Positions 1-6,639 of a stretch of 8,330 nt of DNA are shown piece after piece (the first letter of the stretch is position 1; the number at the start of each line of letters is the position of its first letter). The DNA comes from Sporosarcina sp. Lineage in GTDB: Bacteria > Bacillota > Bacilli > Bacillales_A > Planococcaceae. Below the pieces are notes generated by a model, which was not told the origin of the DNA, did no database searches, and saw only the letters and a program-made list of their open reading frames with translations. The DNA lies in contig JARIDM010000251.1 of NCBI GenBank assembly GCA_029263945.1, positions 1-8,330 of the forward strand. The letters are read 5' to 3'. Made by a program: the position numbers and the translations under genes.

Positions 1-104
1 AACGTGGGGGGATTAACTGCGGTGTCCGCCATGAACAAGGAACAGATATTGACGCTGCATGTGGTCAGTTGAGAAGTAAACAAATGAAGAAAAAAGTCGT
101 TTAA
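1..104 (+). CDS. RlmN/Cfr-family 23S rRNA methyltransferase, C-terminal fragment
   Basis: Only the last 33 codons are in the window, in frame from position 3 with a TAA stop at 102-104; the gene begins off the left edge. The visible tail contains VRHEQGTDIDAACGQLRS, the signature end of the RlmN/Cfr radical-SAM family. The Cys encoded at 60-62 corresponds by motif to the conserved C-terminal Cys (Cys355 in E. coli RlmN) that forms the methyl-enzyme adduct during C2 methylation of A2503 in 23S rRNA. The DIDAACGQLR form is closer to RlmN than to Cfr, whose tail as I recall it reads DISAACGQLY. In B. subtilis rlmN is followed by prpC-prkC; here a terminator and a PBP gene follow, so this could be a second family copy or a rearranged locus. 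Family call is firm; RlmN versus an RlmN-like paralogue is not resolved by 33 residues. Confidence 0.85.
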   Translation, partial: RGGINCGVRHEQGTDIDAACGQLRSKQMKKKVV

Positions 105-113
105 TAAACAAAT

Positions 114-161
114 AAAATCCGATTCAACAAGTAGCCAATACTTTGTGAATCGGATTTTTTT
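114..161 (+). terminator. Rho-independent terminator after the RlmN-family gene
   Basis: A perfect 13-bp stem pairs AAAATCCGATTCA (114-126) with TGAATCGGATTTT (146-158), and the right arm runs into a T tract ending at 161. The stem starts 9 nt after the stop codon at 104. The A-rich left flank is complementary to the T tract, so the hairpin could in principle also act in the minus direction, but no minus-strand gene is near. Confidence 0.93.
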
Positions 162-415
162 GATTTGATATGATTTTTGTATACGATAATTAAAAAGAGC
201 ATTTCAAGTTTACTGGACGATAACTGTATTCAGAGACGCAACGTCATTTTTTTGGTAAACTATATGTATGTCAATCAATTTCAACCTAGGGTTATACTAC
301 GCCAACACCACTACCTATAGTCGGGGTAAAACGTTCCCGAATGATATGTTGCGTCGTTGAAGAAGCATAAGGTCCTTTTGAAATTGACTCATGTAGATAA
401 AGGGGGCACATAAGG
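162..415 (+). other. Non-coding leader upstream of pbpC
   Basis: The gap between the two genes is 311 bp (105-415); the first part is the terminator and the rest has no convincing gene. I see a TATACT (293-298) that would be a good -10 box but has no matching -35. A short hairpin pairs TCGGGG (321-326) with TCCCGA (335-340) around an 8-nt loop. An 8-bp inverted repeat pairs GACGCAAC (235-242) with GTTGCGTC (348-355). A 30-codon frame (268-360) has no ribosome binding site. The pbpC ribosome binding site AAAGGGGG lies at 399-406, 9 nt before the ATG. The promoter must lie in this stretch if the terminator works, but I cannot place it confidently. Confidence 0.5.
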
Positions 416-2419
416 ATGAATCGAAAGGTATTGCTATTATTGGTGGTATTATTATTTTCCCTATCAGCATGTTCAAAAGATAACCCATCTCCTGAAGAGA
501 GACTTTCCTCATATATCGAATTGTGGAATGCTGCAGAATTCACAAAAATGTTTGATGAATACTTAAGTGTCAGGACTTTAGATACGTTTGGAAAAGAAGC
601 GTTTATAAAGCGTCCAGAGAAATTATATAAAGATTTAGAAATAAAAAATGTAGCGGTTACATTCGACAAGCCTAAAGAAGAAAAGGACTATAAAAAAGAT
701 GCGCTTGCTGTATTTCCTGTACAGATTAAAATGGATACAATTGCAGGACCTGTTGAATTTGAAAAGAAAATGACTTTGACGTATGAAAAAAAAGAAGAGG
801 TAGAGAATTGGTTTATTGAATGGGATCCTTCTTTTACGTTACCTGACTTAGCACAACAAGATAAGGTAGGGATTGCAATCGTACAATCTGAACGTGGAGA
901 AATATTGGATCGTAATGGTTTACCACTCGCGATTAACGGATCAGGCGTGGACATTGGAATTATCCCGGAAAAGTTTAATATCGCTGATAAAGAAAAATTG
1001 GCTACGCTTCTCAATGTTACACCAGGCTATATTACAGACCAGCTAAGTCAGAGTTGGGTGCAGCCATCGTATTTTGTGCCGATTAAGAGAATTGCGCATA
1101 CAGAAGAAAATAACTTTGATGACGTATTTGGTATTGAGGGTGTTACGAACATGCAAGTCGAGATGCGTGAATACCCTTATGCGAAATCTTTTGCGCATTT
1201 ATTAGGCTATATTGGTCCGCTCAATGCTGAAGAATTAGAAGAAAATAAAGATAAAAACTATAAAGAAACTGATTTCATTGGCAAGCGTGGATTAGAACAA
1301 TTGCTCGAAAATCGACTGCGCGGTGAAGATGGGATTCAAATATATATTGAAAAGACGGATGAGAATACTGAAAAGATTGTGATTGCTGAGCAACCTGCCA
1401 AAGACGGTGAAGAAATTAACCTAACGATTGATGCAGTTTTGCAAAGAGATGCATTTGAAGCGATGGATGGGGAAAGAGGAGCGACGTCAATCATAGATCC
1501 TAAATCAGGAGATGTGCTTGCATTGACGAGTTCACCTGCATTTGATCCCAATGAATTTGTTGTAGGGATTAGCAGTAAACGGTATACAGAGTTAACAGAA
1601 GATCCCAATGAACCTTTACTAAACCGTTTTTCCGCAACGTATGCACCTGGTTCTTCGATTAAACCAATTACCGCTGCAATTGGAATGGAACTCGGAACGT
1701 TAATGCCTAATGAAGGACATGTAATTAACGGCAAAAGCTGGCAAAAGGATGCGTCATGGGGAAACTATAAAGTGACACGTGTCTATAATAGTGCCAATCC
1801 AGTAAACCTGCAAAAAGCGCTTGTCTACTCAGACAATGTCTATTTTGCAAAAGAAGCATTGAAAATGGGTCGCGATGCATTTGTTGACGGGTTAAGTGGA
1901 TTTGGATTTGGTGAAGACTTGCCTTTTAGTTATCCAATCAAAAGTTCCCAAGTCTCAAATAGTGGGCAGCTATCATCACTCGGCCAACTTGCAGATACTT
2001 CTTTTGGTCAAGGAGAAATGTTGATGAATATCGTCCATTTAGCTTCAAGCTATTCAGCTATACTGAATGACGGGACGATATTTAAACCCACATTGTACAA
2101 TGACGAGTCTAAAAGTGAAATATGGAAGGAAAATCTATTGTCAGCTGAAAATGCTTCCGTGTTAAGGACGGATTTAAGGGAAGTAGTGACGGGTGGACAT
2201 ACAGAAGCAGCAAACATTCCGACGCTTAGTATCTCAGGGAAAACGGGAACAGCAGAACTAAAAGCTGCGAAAGGGAAAACGGGGAAAGAAAATGGTTTTT
2301 TTGTAGCTTATCCGACAGATAATCCAACTTATGTAATTGCAATGATGATAGAGGGTGTAGAAGACAAAGGAGGCAGTAGTCACGTTGTGAAAAAAGTAAC
2401 GAATTTCATGACCAAATGA
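416..2419 (+). CDS. pbpC: Class B penicillin-binding lipoprotein, PbpC (PBP3)/MecA type
   Basis: This is a DD-transpeptidase that cross-links peptidoglycan stem peptides on the outer face of the membrane. The 667 residues match the length of B. subtilis PbpC and staphylococcal MecA (about 668 each). Residues 1-19 form a lipoprotein signal with lipobox LSAC, so Cys19 should be lipidated. An NTF2-like MecA_N domain covers roughly 25-145, a PBP dimerisation domain about 150-330 (it includes RGEILDRNG at 160-168), and the transpeptidase about 350-665. All three active-site motifs are present: SSIK (nucleophile Ser413, Lys416), SDN (472-474) and KTG (609-611, in SGKTGTAELK). The ATG at 416 is preceded by AAAGGGGG with 9-nt spacing and gives the full signal peptide. 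The gene stands alone between terminators. PbpC-type enzymes are usually accessory and can have lower beta-lactam affinity; the symbol follows overall similarity to B. subtilis PbpC and does not imply acquired mecA. Confidence 0.93.
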   Translation: MNRKVLLLLVVLLFSLSACSKDNPSPEERLSSYIELWNAAEFTKMFDEYLSVRTLDTFGKEAFIKRPEKLYKDLEIKNVAVTFDKPKEEKDYKKDALAVFPVQIKMDTIAGPVEFEKKMTLTYEKKEEVENWFIEWDPSFTLPDLAQQDKVGIAIVQSERGEILDRNGLPLAINGSGVDIGIIPEKFNIADKEKLATLLNVTPGYITDQLSQSWVQPSYFVPIKRIAHTEENNFDDVFGIEGVTNMQVEMREYPYAKSFAHLLGYIGPLNAEELEENKDKNYKETDFIGKRGLEQLLENRLRGEDGIQIYIEKTDENTEKIVIAEQPAKDGEEINLTIDAVLQRDAFEAMDGERGATSIIDPKSGDVLALTSSPAFDPNEFVVGISSKRYTELTEDPNEPLLNRFSATYAPGSSIKPITAAIGMELGTLMPNEGHVINGKSWQKDASWGNYKVTRVYNSANPVNLQKALVYSDNVYFAKEALKMGRDAFVDGLSGFGFGEDLPFSYPIKSSQVSNSGQLSSLGQLADTSFGQGEMLMNIVHLASSYSAILNDGTIFKPTLYNDESKSEIWKENLLSAENASVLRTDLREVVTGGHTEAANIPTLSISGKTGTAELKAAKGKTGKENGFFVAYPTDNPTYVIAMMIEGVEDKGGSSHVVKKVTNFMTK

Positions 2420-2423
2420 CTGT

Positions 2424-2495
2424 GTAAACTTGACGTCTGATGAATTTAGTTTTAAAGTCAACGTCGTTTACTAAATAAAAAGATGAGGTTTTTAT
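2424..2495 (+). terminator. Possible terminator region after pbpC
   Basis: Starting 4 nt after the pbpC stop, GTAAAC-TT-GACGT (2424-2436) pairs with ACGTC-GTTTAC (2461-2471), an 11-bp stem with a 2-nt bulge. The loop can fold further through TTTA/TAAA (2445-2448 with 2453-2456). No T tract follows directly. Instead there is an AT-only hairpin, ATAAAAA (2475-2481) with TTTTTAT (2489-2495), and then T-rich DNA to about 2505. This could end the pbpC transcript, but it is not a classical intrinsic terminator. Confidence 0.4.
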
Positions 2496-2522
2496 ACATT
2501 TTTTTATTGTAAAAGCGAGTGA

Positions 2523-2541
2523 ATTCTCATGTGATGAGAAT
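2523..2541. promoter_or_regulatory. 19-bp dyad upstream of proB (possible operator or small hairpin)
   Basis: ATTCTCAT (2523-2530) and ATGAGAAT (2534-2541) are perfect 8-bp inverted arms around GTG. The size and symmetry fit a dimeric repressor site, but I do not recognise the consensus and it does not look like a Fur, PerR or CodY box. A weak promoter-like pair, TTGTAA (2507-2512) with 17 nt to TGTGAT (2530-2535), overlaps it. As RNA it would be a small tight hairpin. Function is unknown. Confidence 0.35.
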
Positions 2542-2607
2542 AAATATACAGAATTATAAGTAATTAAACTAGAAAGGCTTTCTTTTCAATCATTTTTATA
2601 GTAAAGT

Positions 2608-2635
2608 TTAACACATGAACTTCGTAAACTATGAA
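2608..2635 (+). promoter_or_regulatory. Candidate sigma-A promoter for proBA
   Basis: TTAACA (2608-2613, five of six to TTGACA) is followed after 16 nt by TATGAA (2630-2635, four of six to TATAAT). Transcription would start near 2642, leaving a 5' UTR of about 37 nt before the proB ATG. That is too short for a T-box leader, and no T-box GGTGG-type antiterminator element is visible anywhere in 2420-2678. The spacing is slightly short and the region is AT-rich, so chance matches are possible. Confidence 0.4.
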
Positions 2636-2678
2636 ATGAATGGTTAGTCGCTTAAAAATGATATAGGAGCAATGCCAA

Positions 2679-3779
2679 ATGAAAAAAAAACGTGTTGTTG
2701 TTAAAATTGGTAGTAGTTCACTAACGAATGATAATGGAGAGATAGATCAGAAGAAATTTAATGATCATGTTGATGCCTTAGCAGCACTACGTGAAGTAGG
2801 CCATGAAGTATTAGTTGTTTCTTCTGGCGCTGTTGCTGCAGGATTTAAAAGATTAGGCTATGGAACGAGACCCGTTACGTTAAAGGGAAGGCAAGCAGCG
2901 GCGGCTGTTGGCCAAAGTTTACTCATTCAATCTTATATTGACAAATTCAGTCGTTATGCAATTGTCCCAGCGCAAATACTTCTTACGCGAGATGACTTCT
3001 CAAATCGAAACCGCTACCGAAATGCACATGCGACGATTACAGAATTATTAGCGCGTCGTATTTTACCAATTATTAATGAAAATGATACCGTTTCTATTAG
3101 GGAACTAACATTTGGAGACAACGATATGTTATCTGCACTCGTCAGTGGGTTTATCCGAGCGGATCAGCTTGTTATTTTAACTGATGTAAATGGTCTCTAT
3201 GATACAAATCCACACATCGATCCGTCCGCAAAGAAGATTGAGTCCTTAACGAATATTACAGACGAGATGCTATCTTTTGCAGGAGAAACAGATTCAAAGG
3301 TAGGGACGGGTGGCATGAGGTCGAAACTACTCGCAGCCAAAACAGCAAGTTCCGTGGGGGTTCCTGTATTTATTGGAACGGGTATCGGTCCGACTAAATT
3401 ACTTGATATTCTTGAAGGAAAAGGTGATGGCACTTACGTTTCATGCGGCAATCACCGATCTATAAATATAAGTCAACAATGGATTGCGATGCACTCTGAA
3501 TCTTCAGGAGAAATTTATGTTGATAAAGGGGCAGAAGATGCCGTATTGCTTCATAGTAAAAACTTGTTGCCCGCTGGTATTTATAAAGTGATTGGAAACT
3601 TTGTAAAAGGGGATATTGTCGATGTCTACGGCGTAGATGGGTTAATTGGAAAAGGTGAGGTTGGTTATTCTTCTAACGAACTTTCAAGCGCAATTGGAAA
3701 GAGTAGTACAGAGCGTTCGAAACGTGCAAGCGGCACAGCAATTGAAGTTATTCACCGTGAAAAATGGGTAACGATATAA
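2679..3779 (+). CDS. proB: Glutamate 5-kinase (proline biosynthesis, step 1)
   Basis: ProB phosphorylates L-glutamate with ATP to gamma-glutamyl 5-phosphate, the committed and usually proline-inhibited step of proline synthesis in the cytosol. The 366 residues match the usual two-domain length (E. coli 367). The amino-acid-kinase domain covers about 1-255. It shows VVKIGSSSL (7-15, with the N-terminal catalytic-type Lys9), VSSGAVAAG (47-55), NENDTV (133-138), FGDNDMLSA (145-153), TDVNGLYDTNP (168-178) and GTGGMRSKL (209-217, Lys216). A PUA domain follows at about 276-352. The ATG at 2679 has TAGGAG (2664-2669) 9 nt upstream; the ATG at 2672 is out of frame. proA follows after 19 nt, so the two form an operon. 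No proC/proI is present, so the reductase for the last step must lie elsewhere. No key residue appears to be missing. Confidence 0.97.
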   Translation: MKKKRVVVKIGSSSLTNDNGEIDQKKFNDHVDALAALREVGHEVLVVSSGAVAAGFKRLGYGTRPVTLKGRQAAAAVGQSLLIQSYIDKFSRYAIVPAQILLTRDDFSNRNRYRNAHATITELLARRILPIINENDTVSIRELTFGDNDMLSALVSGFIRADQLVILTDVNGLYDTNPHIDPSAKKIESLTNITDEMLSFAGETDSKVGTGGMRSKLLAAKTASSVGVPVFIGTGIGPTKLLDILEGKGDGTYVSCGNHRSINISQQWIAMHSESSGEIYVDKGAEDAVLLHSKNLLPAGIYKVIGNFVKGDIVDVYGVDGLIGKGEVGYSSNELSSAIGKSSTERSKRASGTAIEVIHREKWVTI

Positions 3780-3798
3780 TGCGAGGGAGGCTAATAAA

Positions 3799-5064
3799 AT
3801 GAGTGAGGCAACTGTAAAAGGGGAAGTTCAACAAAAAGGACAAAAGGCTAAAAAAGTAAGTGCTTATTTAGGTAGTGTTTCAACAGCAGAAAAAAATGAG
3901 GCGTTACGTCTGATTGCAGCGCAATTAATAACCGATAAAGAATATCTTCTAATAGAAAACAAAAAAGATTTACACGAAGGAAAAGAGGCTGGTCTAACAG
4001 CAGAGGTCCTGGACCGTATTATGCTTAATGAAGAGCGTATAAATGGAATTGCTGATGCGATAAATTTACTCATTGAACTAGATGACCCTGTTGGCGAAAC
4101 GATTGAATCGATTACGAAGGAAAATGGTCTATTCATTCAGAAAAAACGTGTGCCAATTGGCGTCATCGGGATGATTTATGAGGCACGACCGAATGTAACG
4201 GTGGATGCTGCAACGCTATCGTTGAAAACAGGAAACGCGTCAATTTTAAGAGGAAGTTCATCGGCTAAGTATTCGAACCAAGCCTTAATTGACTCGATTC
4301 ATAAAGGGCTTGCAAAAAGTGTAATTCCGACTGATGCGGTGCAGTTAATTGAGGATACAAGTCGAGAAACAGCTAAAGAACTATTTCGATTAAATGAGTA
4401 CCTTGATGTGTTAATTCCTCGAGGTGGAAAAAAGCTAATTGAGACTGTGATTAAAGAGTCGACTGTTCCTGTGATTGAGACAGGCGCAGGAAATTGTCAT
4501 ATATATATCGATCATATCGCAGCAGTTCCAATGGTGACCACGATTGTTTTGAATGCAAAACTTCAACGTCCATCGGTTTGTAATGCTGTGGAGACGATTC
4601 TTGTACATCGACAGTGGTTTGAAGAAAATGGTCTGCAACTGTTGGAAACTTTAGAGAACAATCACGTAGAGGTTTATGGAGATTTAACAGTTCAAGCTTT
4701 GTCGAATAAAGTGAAAATCGCGACTGAAGAAAGTTGGACGAAAGAATATTTGGGCCTTGGTATCAGTGTGAAAGTTGTGGAGACGTTGGATGAAGCCATC
4801 GCACATATTAATCATTACGGCACGGGGCATTCGGAATCCATTTTGACAAGCAATGCGCAGCATGCGGAGGTCTTTTTGAACAAAGTCGATGCAGCGGCTG
4901 TTTACCATAATGCATCTACACGATTTACGGATGGCTCCGAATTCGGATATGGCGCTGAAATCGGCATTAGTACGCAAAAGCTTCATGCAAGAGGTCCCAT
5001 GGGATTACAAGCACTTACCTCAAGTAAGTTTGTAATTCAAGGGACAGGACAAATTCGAGAATAA
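3799..5064 (+). CDS. proA: Glutamate-5-semialdehyde dehydrogenase (gamma-glutamyl phosphate reductase)
   Basis: ProA reduces gamma-glutamyl 5-phosphate with NADPH to glutamate 5-semialdehyde, which cyclises to pyrroline-5-carboxylate for proline synthesis. The 421 residues are typical of the family, an aldehyde-dehydrogenase fold. Recognisable blocks are VPIGVIGMIYEARPNVT (118-134, nucleotide-binding region), SLKTGNASILRG (141-152), QRPSVCNAVE (256-265, catalytic Cys261), NASTRFTDGSEFGYGAEIGI (371-390) and STQKLHARGPMGL (391-403). The start has an excellent GAGGGAGG (3783-3790) 8 nt upstream. The gene is the second of the proBA operon; in the family the labile acyl phosphate is thought to pass directly from ProB to ProA. 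The protein begins with a short Lys/Gln-rich segment before the conserved core. A terminator follows 28 nt after the stop. Confidence 0.97.
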   Translation: MSEATVKGEVQQKGQKAKKVSAYLGSVSTAEKNEALRLIAAQLITDKEYLLIENKKDLHEGKEAGLTAEVLDRIMLNEERINGIADAINLLIELDDPVGETIESITKENGLFIQKKRVPIGVIGMIYEARPNVTVDAATLSLKTGNASILRGSSSAKYSNQALIDSIHKGLAKSVIPTDAVQLIEDTSRETAKELFRLNEYLDVLIPRGGKKLIETVIKESTVPVIETGAGNCHIYIDHIAAVPMVTTIVLNAKLQRPSVCNAVETILVHRQWFEENGLQLLETLENNHVEVYGDLTVQALSNKVKIATEESWTKEYLGLGISVKVVETLDEAIAHINHYGTGHSESILTSNAQHAEVFLNKVDAAAVYHNASTRFTDGSEFGYGAEIGISTQKLHARGPMGLQALTSSKFVIQGTGQIRE

Positions 5065-5092
5065 CAAATTTATGAACTTCATAGAATGGTGT

Positions 5093-5130
5093 AGCGTTAA
5101 ACTGATTGAATAATAGTTTAACGCTTTTTT
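5093..5130 (+). terminator. Rho-independent terminator of proBA
   Basis: A perfect 10-bp stem pairs AGCGTTAAAC (5093-5102) with GTTTAACGCT (5116-5125), extendable by a T-A pair into the loop, and is followed by a T tract (5125-5130). It separates proBA from the dedA-type gene 69 nt further on. Confidence 0.93.
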
Positions 5131-5199
5131 ATGTTTGGTTAATTCAAGGGTTGTAAAAAATCTTCGTTAAAAACAAATGGATGGAAAGAGAGTTGTCCA

Positions 5200-5841
5200 A
5201 TGGAGCTTATACAAGGCTTGCTGAGCTTTATAATTCACATCGATCGGCATTTGATAGAGATTATTGAAATATTTGGGGTTTGGTCATATGCCATTTTATT
5301 TCTCATTATTTTTGTGGAAACGGGTATTGTCATTTTTCCGTTTTTACCAGGCGATTCACTTCTATTTGCGAGTGGTGCTTTTTCAGCAATGGGTGCTTTT
5401 CACGTTGGCATTTTATTAATTGGTTTTCTTACTGCTGCTGTGATAGGAGATACTGTAAATTATCATATTGGTCAAAAAGTTGGCACCTCGATATCGCCAA
5501 ATGGATTTATGGGTAAAGTGATTAGTCAAGATAAAATGAATACTGCAGAGGCTTTTTTCAATAAGCACGGCGGAAAGACCATTGTCATTGCGAGATTTAT
5601 GCCATTCATTCGAACGTTCGCGCCATTTGTAGCAGGTGCAAGTCGGATGAATTATGGCTATTTTATTGTTTACAATCTTGTTGGCGCATTCTTTTGGGTT
5701 CTCTCCTGTACGCTAGCTGGTTATTTCTTTGGGAATATCCCAATCATTAAAGACAACTTTTCGACTGTGCTGATCGTCATCATTGGCATTTCTATTTTAC
5801 CCGGGGTTATTAGCGTGATAAAAAAGAAAATTACCAAGTGA
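5200..5841 (+). CDS. DedA-family (VTT-domain) membrane protein
   Basis: This is a polytopic inner-membrane protein of the DedA/VTT family. Family members include undecaprenyl-phosphate flippases (UptA type) and proton-coupled YqjA/YghB types that support envelope homeostasis. The 213 residues are family-typical. Hydrophobic segments lie at about 28-47, 54-82, 125-148, 155-178 and 186-206, the third near a probable re-entrant region. Residues at the positions known to be essential in E. coli YqjA are present: Glu40 (FVETG), Asp52 (PGDSLLFASG, 50-59), Arg132 and Arg138 (RFMPFIRTFAPFVAGASRM, 132-150). The C-terminus is Lys-rich (KKKITK). The ATG at 5200 has only a loose purine-rich site (GGAAAGAGAG, 5183-5192), so expression may be modest. 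It lies after the proBA terminator and I found no clear promoter of its own. Whether it moves undecaprenyl phosphate, phosphatidylethanolamine or another lipid cannot be read from the sequence. Confidence 0.92.
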   Translation: MELIQGLLSFIIHIDRHLIEIIEIFGVWSYAILFLIIFVETGIVIFPFLPGDSLLFASGAFSAMGAFHVGILLIGFLTAAVIGDTVNYHIGQKVGTSISPNGFMGKVISQDKMNTAEAFFNKHGGKTIVIARFMPFIRTFAPFVAGASRMNYGYFIVYNLVGAFFWVLSCTLAGYFFGNIPIIKDNFSTVLIVIIGISILPGVISVIKKKITK

Positions 5842-5864
5842 ATACAGCGCGCTTACTGTTCGTC
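5842..5864. other. Convergent intergenic gap between the dedA-type gene and pxpA
   Basis: Only 23 bp separate the two converging stop codons. The gap holds a GC-rich palindrome (AGCGCGCT) and a weak ACAG/CTGT dyad, without a T tract on either side. I see no intrinsic terminator for either operon here, so transcripts may overlap at their 3' ends or stop inside the opposite gene. Confidence 0.5.
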
Positions 5865-6635
5865 TTATAAAAATGTGTGTACTTTCTGAATTGCTATGCC
5901 TTCATTTTTAAGCGCAGTGGGAATCTTTTTCGCAAATTGACGTGCCCGTTCGCCGTCACCGTGTATGCAAATTGTTTGTGCATTCATAGGGACTTTTTTG
6001 CCGTCTATAGCCGTGACCTTGCCAAGCATTACGATTTCCTTAACTTGTTGTAGGGCTATTTTTTCATCCGTAATTAAAGCATTGGTTTCTGTTCTATTGG
6101 TTAACATGCCATTAGATTGGTACGTTCGATCTAGAAAAGCTTCGCTTGCCGTACGTAGGCCAATTTTTTCCCCAGCTGTAATCAGTTGACTGTTCGCAAG
6201 CCCGAATAGAATAATTTCAGGGTTTATTTTATAAATGGCTTCAGCCACAGCGTCTGCAAGTAATGCATCTTGTGCACACATATTATATAAAGCGCCGTGC
6301 GGTTTGACGTGCTGAAGCACTGCGCCTTCTGCCAGCACAAATCCATATAGCGCACCGATTTGATAAACGGTTAACTCATATACCTCACGTGGACTTAACG
6401 CCATTATGCGTCTGCCAAAACCAGACAAGTCTTGTAATCCAGGATGTGCGCCAATTGCAACATCATTTTCTAATGCGAGTTTTACAGTTTTATGCATGAT
6501 GCTAGGATCTCCTGCGTGAAATCCGCACGCAATATTTGCGGACGAAATCGTTTGCAAAATTTCTGCATCATGCCCTAGTGTATAGGCCCCGAAACTTTCG
6601 CCTAAATCACAATTTAGATCGATTGTATAAGTCAT
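5865..6635 (-). CDS. pxpA: 5-oxoprolinase subunit A (LamB/YcsF family)
   Basis: PxpA works with PxpB and PxpC in the prokaryotic ATP-dependent 5-oxoprolinase, which hydrolyses 5-oxo-L-proline (pyroglutamate) to L-glutamate in the cytosol. The 256 residues match the YcsF family. Motifs are DLNCDLGESFG (6-16), SANIACGFHAGDP (32-44), GAHPGLQDLSGFGRR (62-76), VKPHGALYN (110-118), EAFLDRTY (165-172) and ICIHGDG (222-228), which carry the conserved Asp, His and Glu residues of the fold. I chose the ATG at 6635 over an in-frame TTG at 6653. The ATG has AAAGGAAA 7 nt upstream and puts the conserved IDLNCDLGES at residue 5, as in homologues; the longer version would translate the ribosome binding site itself. 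It is the last gene of the operon, 4 nt after pxpC. Confidence 0.95.
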   Translation of the reverse strand: MTYTIDLNCDLGESFGAYTLGHDAEILQTISSANIACGFHAGDPSIMHKTVKLALENDVAIGAHPGLQDLSGFGRRIMALSPREVYELTVYQIGALYGFVLAEGAVLQHVKPHGALYNMCAQDALLADAVAEAIYKINPEIILFGLANSQLITAGEKIGLRTASEAFLDRTYQSNGMLTNRTETNALITDEKIALQQVKEIVMLGKVTAIDGKKVPMNAQTICIHGDGERARQFAKKIPTALKNEGIAIQKVHTFL

Positions 6636-6639
6636 TTGG

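Noticed and set aside
165..190. TTGATA (165-170) with GATAAT (185-190) as a promoter for pbpC
   Set aside because: Spacer of only 14 nt is too short for a sigma-A promoter.
268..360. 30-codon ATG frame upstream of pbpC
   Set aside because: No ribosome binding site, no recognisable motif and no sign beyond an open frame; mentioned only as part of the leader.
292..669. Minus-strand 125-residue frame overlapping the start of pbpC
   Set aside because: It is largely antisense to the well-supported pbpC signal peptide and MecA_N region, has low-complexity composition and matches no family I know.
416..2419. Acquired mecA resistance cassette
   Set aside because: No recombinase, mec regulators, insertion sequence or boundary repeats are present; base composition does not stand out from neighbours.
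2571..2586. AGAAA-GGC-TTTCT followed by Ts as a terminator upstream of proB
   Set aside because: Only a 5-bp AT-rich stem; too weak and located before the candidate proB promoter with no transcript it obviously needs to end.
5280..5516. Plus-strand 78-residue frame inside the dedA-type gene
   Set aside because: Cys/Trp/Phe-rich out-of-frame translation of a membrane-protein gene; a frame shadow.
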